Below, one piece after another: positions 57,767 through 64,000 of a stretch of 64,000 nucleotides of DNA (within the stretch, counting starts at the first letter, position 1; every line of letters begins with the position of its first letter). Below the pieces are notes generated by a model that did not search any database, was not told where the DNA came from, and was given only the letters and a program-made list of their open reading frames with translations. Both the position numbers and the translations under genes were made by a program. The DNA is from Bacilli bacterium (GTDB lineage: Bacteria; Bacillota_I; Bacilli_A; RFN20; CAG-288), in NCBI GenBank assembly GCA_900770925.1, contig CAAGLY010000016.1, positions 12,026 through 76,025 on the forward strand, read 5' to 3'.

Positions 57767-58834
57767 TTAATGGATGAACCTAGCATCACCGAAAGAGAAG
57801 AAACGATAGTTATTCCTGACGGCATGCTTATACGCATTGAGGATATTGTCACGGCTAGAGAAAGCAGAGACAAGCCTGACCAAAGTCGATTTCGGAAGAT
57901 GGAAATTCGTGATCAGGGCATCGATAGCCTGGTACTGGAAGCCAGGGTAGATGAAGAGCTTAGTGTCTTCGGCAGTGGCCCGGAATTCTCCGTACTGATG
58001 ATAGATTGTCTCTAACGTACGGGTAGGAGTCGTTCCGATAGCGATGATCCGCCGATGTTCCTTCTTGGCCAGATTGAGGCGGTCAGCCGTATATTGGTCC
58101 CTATGGATGAATTCACTGTGCCTGTCGTGCTTGCGGATATCGTCATCCTTGACCGGACGGAAAGTGCCAAGTCCGATATTCAGCGTAACATCGAGGACCT
58201 CCACTCCTTTCTTTTCTAAGCGTTCGAAAAGTTCCTTGGTGAAGTGGAAGCCGGCAGTAGGAGCAGCGGCAGAGCCTTCGATCTTGGCATAGACCGTCTG
58301 ATAACGGCTATTATCGCCAAGCTGAGCGTGGATATAAGGAGGCAGAGGCCTCTTTCCGAGAGAATCGAGGACTTCCCTGAAAATACCCTCATAGAGGAAA
58401 CGGAACACACGGAGTCCTTCCTCCTTCACTTCGACGCATTCCGCGACAAGCTGCTTGTTGTCTCCGAAATCGACCCGGGTTCCGACCTTGACCGTATGGG
58501 CATTGCCGACAAGGCATTCCCAGGTATCCTTTTGATTTTTGCTCTCCTTTAATAAGAGAAGCTCGATATGGGCATGAGTTCCTTCTTTAGAACCTAAAAG
58601 ACGGGCAGGAATGACCTTCGTGTTATTCCGGACAAGGACATCCCCTTTCCGGAGATAGTTCTCAATCTGATAGAAATATGGTTCGTCAGTCAGCGCTCCC
58701 GTTTTTCTGTCCCTGACTAAAAGACGGCTTTCATCCCGTTTCTCAGCAGGAGACTGGGCAATCCGGTCTTTCGGAAGATCGTAATTATAGGAATTCAGAT
58801 CGTAGATATCGAAATCAAATCCTGGTGTATTCAT
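57767..58834 (-). CDS. queA: S-adenosylmethionine:tRNA ribosyltransferase-isomerase QueA
   Basis: 355 residues; adds the epoxycyclopentanediol moiety of queuosine to preQ1-modified tRNA using SAM. Signature DLPKDRIAQSPAEKRDESRL, VRNNTKVIPARLLG, the EGSAAAPTAGFHFT motif and TNFHLPKSTLVRLVSAF. Start at 58834 (GAGAGGATG upstream); the frame is open 69 nt further into tgt but does not match the family there. Lies between tgt and queH. Confidence 0.96.
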   Translation of the reverse strand: MNTPGFDFDIYDLNSYNYDLPKDRIAQSPAEKRDESRLLVRDRKTGALTDEPYFYQIENYLRKGDVLVRNNTKVIPARLLGSKEGTHAHIELLLLKESKNQKDTWECLVGNAHTVKVGTRVDFGDNKQLVAECVEVKEEGLRVFRFLYEGIFREVLDSLGKRPLPPYIHAQLGDNSRYQTVYAKIEGSAAAPTAGFHFTKELFERLEKKGVEVLDVTLNIGLGTFRPVKDDDIRKHDRHSEFIHRDQYTADRLNLAKKEHRRIIAIGTTPTRTLETIYHQYGEFRATAEDTKLFIYPGFQYQAIDALITNFHLPKSTLVRLVSAFSSRDNILNAYKHAVRNNYRFFSFGDARFIH

Positions 58835-58838
58835 TGTC

Positions 58839-59969
58839 TTAGCATCCTCTCGGTGAACCGAATTCGTCAAGCCGCCTAGCGGCATATTCAAGGAAGCGGT
58901 CATTCTTGATAGCTTCCCGCGCCTCTTCCCTGGCCTGGATGAGGAAACGGATATTGTGGATAGAACAGAGTCTTGCTCCCCTTCCCTCCTGGCATTTCCT
59001 CAGGTGGTGGATATAGGCTTTCGTATAATTCCGGCAGGCATAGCAGTCGCACTCCTCATCCAGCGGAGAGAAGTCATCGGCATACTTGCCTTTCCTGATA
59101 TTGATCCGTCCATGATGAGTCCTTATCGAGCCATGACGGGCAAGACGGGTAGGAAGGACGCAGTCGAACCTATCGACACCCTTCCGGATACCGTCAAACC
59201 TCCTATCAAGCGAGCCGATACCCCTTAGGTAGCGGGGCTTATCATAAGGAAGATAAGGAATCGTCAGTCCGACCTCATGGTATTCGGTCACACGGGGTTC
59301 TCCAATCGCTGTTCCGCCGATAGAGAAGCCCTCGAACGGAAGCTTAGTGAGCTCCTTAGCGCAATACTGACGAAGGTCAGCAAAGTCACCGCCCTGACAG
59401 ATGCCAAAAAGGGCCTGATCCGTTCTTGTCTTTGCGGCAAGGCCTCTCTTCGCCCAGCGGATAGTCCGGTCGATGGAGTTCTTCCTATACTGTTTCGTGC
59501 AGGGATAAGGCGCACATTCATCAAAGCTCCTGATGATATCAGCGCCGATATCCTCTTCTAATCCGATAACACTCTCCGGAGAGAAGAAGTGAGTATCTCC
59601 GCTTAATGGATCCTTGAAGCGGACGCCTTCTTCCGTGATTTTATCCCGGAGCTTAGTCAGAGAGAAGACCTGGTATCCTCCAGAGTCCGTCAGCCTAGGT
59701 CCTTTATAGTTCCTGAATTTCTGGACGCCTCCGGCCGCTTTGACAATCTTGGTTCCCGGACGGAGAGCAAGGTGGTAGGTGTTTGCAAGGACAACGCCAG
59801 AACCCATCTCCGTCAGTTCTTCCGGAGAAATCCTCTTGACTGTTGCCTGTGTTCCGACCGGCCTGAACATCGGAAGCTCGACTGTTCCATGGGGAGTATG
59901 AAGATAGCCGTAGCGTGCTCCGCAGTTCTTGTCCTGATGAAGAATCTCAATGTAGAAGTTATCCGACAT
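58839..59969 (-). CDS. tgt: Queuine/preQ1 tRNA-guanine transglycosylase
   Basis: 376 residues; swaps G34 for preQ1 in Asp, Asn, His and Tyr tRNAs. Substrate Asp95 in LTDSGGYQVFSL, SIGGTAIGEP, the nucleophile region DRFDCVLPTRLARHG and the zinc site CDCYACRNYTKAYIHHL. Starts within the end of tetR (11-nt overlap). No preQ1 synthesis genes (queD, queE, queC, queF) or preQ1 riboswitch are visible, so preQ1 must come from elsewhere in the genome or from salvage. Confidence 0.96.
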   Translation of the reverse strand: MSDNFYIEILHQDKNCGARYGYLHTPHGTVELPMFRPVGTQATVKRISPEELTEMGSGVVLANTYHLALRPGTKIVKAAGGVQKFRNYKGPRLTDSGGYQVFSLTKLRDKITEEGVRFKDPLSGDTHFFSPESVIGLEEDIGADIIRSFDECAPYPCTKQYRKNSIDRTIRWAKRGLAAKTRTDQALFGICQGGDFADLRQYCAKELTKLPFEGFSIGGTAIGEPRVTEYHEVGLTIPYLPYDKPRYLRGIGSLDRRFDGIRKGVDRFDCVLPTRLARHGSIRTHHGRINIRKGKYADDFSPLDEECDCYACRNYTKAYIHHLRKCQEGRGARLCSIHNIRFLIQAREEAREAIKNDRFLEYAARRLDEFGSPRGC

Positions 59970-60573
59970 GGATTTCTCCGAATCTGAGCTTCTGGATATA
60001 GGCCTGATACCTTTCGTAAGTTAACTGATAAGCGTATTTCTGCTGCCTTTCAAGAGAATAGTCTTCCTGATGCAGACAGAAATAGGAAATCCTTCCGGTA
60101 AGGATAGAAGAGATATGGCAGCAGAAAAGATCAAAGGGCATGCCCTTGATGTAATCCTTATAGTTGAGCATAAGACGCTTCCTATCCTGATAGTAGAAGT
60201 TAAACCTGCGGTCAAAGACGGCAATGCCGGTATTGCTCTGGAGAATCTGGCTGAAAATCGGATAATGCTTGGCAAATTCGGCAACGCTGAAATAGATGAA
60301 CTGCTTGCTGACCTCAGAGAAGGAAAGGGTCTTATCCGCCCTTAACTCTTTTGCTTTCTTCCGGATTGGTTCCTGGAAGGCAACCAAGAGATTGAAGACA
60401 ATCTCATCCATGGAATCAAAATTGTTGTAAAAAGTAGCACGGCTGATTTTTGCAGTGCTGCAGAGATCGGAAATCTTGATGCTATAGAGAGGGCGTTTCT
60501 TCAGTTCAATCATCAAGGCGTTTGTGAGCTTTGCCTTGGTTTTCAGAACACGTTTATCTGTGGATTGATTCAT
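59959..60573 (-). CDS. TetR family transcriptional regulator
   Basis: 204 residues. N-terminal helix-turn-helix at about 28-60 (IKISDLCSTAKISRATFYNN, then FDSMDEIVFNLL), followed by an all-helical ligand domain with aromatic residues. Located between gatB (18-bp gap) and tgt (overlap), inside a housekeeping run, so it is probably co-transcribed; its target and ligand are unknown. The AAAGGAG ribosome binding site lies 9 nt before the ATG. Confidence 0.88.
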   Translation of the reverse strand: MNQSTDKRVLKTKAKLTNALMIELKKRPLYSIKISDLCSTAKISRATFYNNFDSMDEIVFNLLVAFQEPIRKKAKELRADKTLSFSEVSKQFIYFSVAEFAKHYPIFSQILQSNTGIAVFDRRFNFYYQDRKRLMLNYKDYIKGMPFDLFCCHISSILTGRISYFCLHQEDYSLERQQKYAYQLTYERYQAYIQKLRFGEIHVG

Positions 60574-60591
60574 TGTATTACTCTCCTTTGA

Positions 60592-62034
60592 TCACTTAGA
60601 AGGACGTACACAGACGCCGATCTTCTTGATAATCTCTTCTTTTGCCTTGCCTGGATTTGCTTTTCCGTGGCTAAGCTTCCTGACCTGACCGACAAGATAG
60701 CCAAGGGCATGGTCCTTACCATGCTGATGGTCATAGACAACCTGCGGGTTACTATCGATAACCTGCTCGACCAGCTTACTGATTTCGCCTTCATCGCTGA
60801 TCTGAACCCTGTTCTTATCCTTGATGACATCGGCAGGATTCTTTCCTTCCGCTAGCCTGATTTCAAGGACCTGCTTTGCCTGTTTGGAATTGATTTTTCC
60901 TTCCGTCAGAGTATTGACTAAGGAAACCAGATATTCCTTGGGGAACTTAAGGTCCTTTAAGGTAAGAGTGTTCTTATTCAGGTATCCTAAGATATCGACC
61001 CTGAGATAGTTCCAGAGCGTAGAAAGAGACTTTACGCCGAGAGTGATGCAGTCTTCGAAATAAAGAACAAAGTCCTGATTCTTCAGAAGCTCTTCGGTTT
61101 CATATTCGCCAAGCCCCTTCTTCGCCAGCTCGACACGGTACTGCGAAGGAAGCTTATTCCTTGAATGGATAGCGTCGTAGATAAATCCCTCATCGAGATC
61201 AATCGGGACAATGTTCGGCTCACGGAAGTACTTGTAATCGACAGCATTGGTCTTCTTACGCCTTAAGACCGTCTTCTTCTGGGCTTCATCATAACGGCGG
61301 GTTTCCTGTTCGACCTTGCCGCCATTCTCTAAGATCTCGCTCTGACGCTTAATCTCATATTCGACCGCAGCTTGGATGTTGCTGATGGTATTAAGGTTCT
61401 TGCACTCGGTCTTCGTTCCAAGGATCTTGCTTCCCTTCTCGCGGAGAGACACGTTGATATCGCAGCGCCTAGAACCGTTTTCCCTCTTACCATCGGAAAC
61501 CCCTAAGTAAGTCACGATTTCACGGATGGCCTCGACATACTTCCTCGCCTCTTCTCCGGAATGCCTGTCCGGTTCCGAGACGATTTCAATCAGCGGAGTT
61601 CCGCAGCGGTTGAAGTTCAGAAGGGAAATATCGGAGAGATGGACCTGCTTAGCCGTATCTTCCTCAAGGTGGGCGTTATTGACGCCGACCTTGACAAGCT
61701 TGCCTCCGGCATTCAGTTCAACATACCCGTTTGTTCCGATCGGATGGAACTGCTGAGTGATCTGGAAGCCTTTGGGAAGATCAGGATAAAAGTAGTTCTT
61801 ACGGTCGAAATAAAGCGTGCGGGCAATATTCCTGTTAAGAGCCTGGCAGACCTTGATACCGAAACAGACTGCTTCTTTGTTGACGACCGGCCTAGTGCCC
61901 GGGAAGGCAAGGTCAAAGGGAACCGTCTGCGTATTAGGAGCTTCACCGAAATTGCACGGAGCAGAAGAGAACCTCTTGGATTTTGTCTTCAGCTCAACAT
62001 GGATTTCAATACCGATAACTGGCTCGTATTCCAT
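60592..62034 (-). CDS. gatB: Asp/Glu-tRNA amidotransferase subunit B
   Basis: 480 residues; the tRNA-binding kinase subunit of GatCAB, which turns Glu-tRNA-Gln and Asp-tRNA-Asn into the amidated forms. EPVIGIEIHVELKTKSKRFS, LAFPGTRPVVNKEAV, DRKNYFYPDLPKGFQITQQF and the C-terminal YqeY-like tail (HGKANPGKAKEEI). One bp after gatA. Confidence 0.97.
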   Translation of the reverse strand: MEYEPVIGIEIHVELKTKSKRFSSAPCNFGEAPNTQTVPFDLAFPGTRPVVNKEAVCFGIKVCQALNRNIARTLYFDRKNYFYPDLPKGFQITQQFHPIGTNGYVELNAGGKLVKVGVNNAHLEEDTAKQVHLSDISLLNFNRCGTPLIEIVSEPDRHSGEEARKYVEAIREIVTYLGVSDGKRENGSRRCDINVSLREKGSKILGTKTECKNLNTISNIQAAVEYEIKRQSEILENGGKVEQETRRYDEAQKKTVLRRKKTNAVDYKYFREPNIVPIDLDEGFIYDAIHSRNKLPSQYRVELAKKGLGEYETEELLKNQDFVLYFEDCITLGVKSLSTLWNYLRVDILGYLNKNTLTLKDLKFPKEYLVSLVNTLTEGKINSKQAKQVLEIRLAEGKNPADVIKDKNRVQISDEGEISKLVEQVIDSNPQVVYDHQHGKDHALGYLVGQVRKLSHGKANPGKAKEEIIKKIGVCVRPSK

Positions 62035-62035
62035 C

Positions 62036-63496
62036 TTACTTTACCTCCTTGACGACAAGGTCATGCCTGCCGGTCAGCTTCTCAACATCATCCGCTAAGG
62101 CAAGGACTTCCCCGTCTTCGAAGATCCGGCCATTGATATTCCTGCCGATCGGCCTTCCTTCTTTCCTCCTGAACGGAACGGTGATAGAAGGATATCCGCC
62201 GAAGTTTCCGATGGTCCTGATGTTGTCTAAGAAATCCGGATGCGTAGACCAGGCAGTAGAAAGTTCATCGAAATGCTTCGGGATAGAGAAGGCGGCAGGA
62301 GTGAGGAAATAGTCGAAGGAATCAAAGAAGCGATTCCTTTCGTCGACAATCAGCCGGCGTGCTTTCTGAGCACGGGCAAACCTCTCATCCTGGTTAGCGC
62401 TAAGCAAAGAGAAGGAACCGATGACAAAGCGGCGCTTAATCAGATCCGTAAATCCTTTAGTACGGGCTTTGGTCCTGTACTCTTCCCAGGTCTTGGGATT
62501 GCCTTCTGCCTTAGGTCCGAAACGAATGCCGTCTAAGTTCGCATTATTCGAACCTGCTTCTGCGCAGGAGATAATCCTATAGGCCGGATAGAGAGCATCG
62601 AGTAAATCGACCGGATAATCGTATCCTTCGACTTCATAGCCTTCCTTTTTCAGCTTTTCTAACAATTCCTGATAGTTCTTCTTGATTTCCGGATCCGTGA
62701 TGGATTTCCTGACACCATTGAAATAACCGATTCTCTTTAAGGACTTATGTTCCTTGACAAAGAGAGGATAGTTCTCTTTCTTCCGGTAAGAGGAAGACCT
62801 GTCCTTGCTATCATGTCCGGCTAGAGCATTTAAGATATAGGCAGAATCTAAGACATTGCGGGTAAAGAAACCGACCGTATCCAAAGAGGGTGCAAAGGGG
62901 AAAAGACCGAAACGGGAGATACGTCCCCAGGTCGGCTTGAAGCCGACAAGTCCGGCATGGCTAGCCGGTTTGCGGACAGAATCACCAGTATCTGAGCCAA
63001 GTGCCATCGGAGCAATACCCTGGGCTACAGCCGCAGCTGACCCAGAGGAAGAACCGCCGACAATACGGCTAGTATCGTAAGGATTAGATGTGTTTCCTTT
63101 ACGTCCGGTCGTTCCGGTTCCGCCCATAGCTAATTCATCCCTAGTGGTATGGGCGACCCTTATCCTTCCCTTGTTATGAAGCTTAGAAACAACCGTGGCA
63201 TCATAAAGAGGGACATATCCGTCAAGGATATGGCTGGAAGCAGAGGTTTCTACTCCCTTAGTGGAGTAGTTATCCTTAGCAAGATACGGAATACCTTTGA
63301 GGATTTCGTCCTCTTTGACTTCCGTGATCTTCTTTGCTTCCTGAAGGGCCTTGTCAAAGCAGGTAGCCTCAAAGGAATTGCACTTATCGGCTTTGATTCC
63401 TTCGATGCAGTCCTGGACGAGTTCGACCGGAGTGACTTTCTTCTCGACTAAAAGCTCATGGAGCTCAGTGATGCTCTTATTCCTCAACTTTGTCAT
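62036..63496 (-). CDS. gatA: Asp/Glu-tRNA amidotransferase subunit A
   Basis: 486 residues, amidase that makes ammonia from Gln for GatB. Catalytic Lys74 (YLAKDNYSTKG), the Ser in GGSSSGSAAAVA (about 148-157) and the nucleophile Ser173 in GSDTGDSVRKPAS. The residue before Ser173 is Asp where the family has Gly (GSDTGGS), an unusual change in the oxyanion loop. Start overlaps the end of gatC by 20 nt. Confidence 0.96.
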   Translation of the reverse strand: MTKLRNKSITELHELLVEKKVTPVELVQDCIEGIKADKCNSFEATCFDKALQEAKKITEVKEDEILKGIPYLAKDNYSTKGVETSASSHILDGYVPLYDATVVSKLHNKGRIRVAHTTRDELAMGGTGTTGRKGNTSNPYDTSRIVGGSSSGSAAAVAQGIAPMALGSDTGDSVRKPASHAGLVGFKPTWGRISRFGLFPFAPSLDTVGFFTRNVLDSAYILNALAGHDSKDRSSSYRKKENYPLFVKEHKSLKRIGYFNGVRKSITDPEIKKNYQELLEKLKKEGYEVEGYDYPVDLLDALYPAYRIISCAEAGSNNANLDGIRFGPKAEGNPKTWEEYRTKARTKGFTDLIKRRFVIGSFSLLSANQDERFARAQKARRLIVDERNRFFDSFDYFLTPAAFSIPKHFDELSTAWSTHPDFLDNIRTIGNFGGYPSITVPFRRKEGRPIGRNINGRIFEDGEVLALADDVEKLTGRHDLVVKEVK

Positions 63497-63797
63497 TGCT
63501 ATTACCTACGACTTTCGGAAGCTTGATCTGTGTTCCAAGCTTCGTATTGCAGTTCTTTAACTCGGCCTCTGCCTTCCTCGGCTTAGAGGGTTTGTCCTCA
63601 CGCCTGATCTTCTGGTGCTCAGAATAAGGGAAGGTCCTCGGCTCTGCTTCGTCTACACCCTTGATTCCCTTAAGGAAATCAATCTGGGCAAGAATGGTAT
63701 CGAATTCGGAGAAAATCACATCATCCTGACCTTCGGAAAGGTTGAACATGAGGTTTTTCGCGCATTCGTTGATGACATCTTTCGTGACTTTGATCAT
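63477..63797 (-). CDS. gatC: Asp/Glu-tRNA amidotransferase subunit C
   Basis: 106 residues, the small belt subunit that stabilises GatA on GatB. VTKDVINECAKNLMFNLSEG and the middle segment TILAQIDFLKGIKGVDEAEP match; the family's PLTHV is replaced here by PRTFPYSEHQKIRRED. First gene of the gat-tetR-que run, AGGAGGAGCGG before the ATG. Confidence 0.92.
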   Translation of the reverse strand: MIKVTKDVINECAKNLMFNLSEGQDDVIFSEFDTILAQIDFLKGIKGVDEAEPRTFPYSEHQKIRREDKPSKPRKAEAELKNCNTKLGTQIKLPKVVGNSNDKVEE

Positions 63798-63836
63798 CTG
63801 TCCGCTCCTCCTATATCGGAATTATCGCAATTGTTA

Positions 63837-63842
63837 ATTATA
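63837..63842 (-). promoter_or_regulatory. -10 box of the gat operon
   Basis: Minus strand TATAAT about 40 bp before gatC. The -35 is weak and cannot be fixed. The rest of the window end, 63849-64000, holds no gene I can support and no convincing hairpin. Confidence 0.55.
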
Positions 63843-64000
63843 CTCTAGTCTAAAAAGAATAGAAACATAAAGAAAAGATAGGTTAGGGCAATCGCAAGAA
63901 TATGCCGGGATTTTGTTTGCGATAGGATGGAATCCTAAAAAAGCGGACATGAAAGACCTCTTCCGGGGATTTCCGGCTTCTTAAAAGAGAAAAAAGTCTA

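Overview
The window is a chromosomal segment of a low-to-mid G+C Gram-positive bacterium. It most likely belongs to the Bacilli/Erysipelotrichia-Mollicutes side of Firmicutes. Support comes from AGGAGG-type ribosome binding sites, sigma-A promoters, a CIRCE/HrcA site, PrsA-like lipoproteins, a zinc-type S14, GatCAB, a SUF system with SufU, and a cmk-der-hup neighbourhood. TGA is used as a stop (adk, map, parB) and TGG as Trp, so the genetic code is the standard bacterial one and not the Mycoplasma code. The exact taxon cannot be fixed from sequence reading alone.

Layout. 1-4.1 kb: the 3' end of tyrS, a convergent alpha/beta hydrolase, and CIRCE-controlled clpB. 4.2-9.1 kb (minus): a membrane-anchored protein, cmk, der, hup, a shortened CCA-adding-type enzyme, a DnaD-like protein and nth. 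9.2-9.35 kb: tRNA-Thr and a bidirectional terminator. 9.36-24.53 kb (minus): one continuous S10-spc-alpha ribosomal cluster from rpsJ to rplQ, including secY, adk, map, infA, rpmJ and rpoA but lacking rpmD (L30), with a promoter and a structured leader before rpsJ. 24.8-35.3 kb: an accessory mix of a methyltransferase-like protein, an MscS channel, a VTT/TVP38-type membrane protein, a three-gene FAD oxidoreductase/DUF1667 operon, a YhhN membrane protein, an acyl-CoA-ligase-like enzyme and a DUF1624 acyltransferase-like membrane protein. 35.4-42.4 kb: tRNA-Leu, a YgjP-type metallopeptidase, a SpoU methyltransferase, a hydrolase, then ileS-lspA-rluD. 42.5-49.5 kb (minus): sufC-sufD-sufS-sufU-sufB-mnmG and a HIT protein. 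49.6-53.3 kb (minus): two large neighbouring foldase-like lipoproteins. 53.5-57.1 kb: parAB, whose leader has been split by an IS1634-type element flanked by a perfect 78-bp direct repeat. 57.1-63.8 kb (minus): gatC-gatA-gatB-tetR-tgt-queA-queH.

How the parts work together. Most of the window is core information processing: ribosome, RNA polymerase alpha, secretion (SecY, LspA, PrsA-like), tRNA charging and modification (TyrRS, IleRS, GatCAB, Tgt/QueA/QueH, MnmG), Fe-S assembly, chromosome partition and stress chaperone. MnmG sits directly behind sufB. The queuosine genes follow the Gln/Asn-tRNA amidotransferase genes in one long run with a TetR regulator between them.

The most distinctive observation is at 53.5-55.5 kb. 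An IS inserted at the start of parA and duplicated 78 bp of host DNA, comprising a 13-bp inverted-repeat promoter/operator and the parA start. This left parA with an intact leader and created a second copy beside the prsA-like genes. Further points are several genes with a -10 box only 6-9 nt before the ATG (leaderless transcripts), a divergent ParB lacking the GERR motif, a CCA-type enzyme of only 226 residues, a short SufD, and intrinsic terminators placed directly before co-directional genes.
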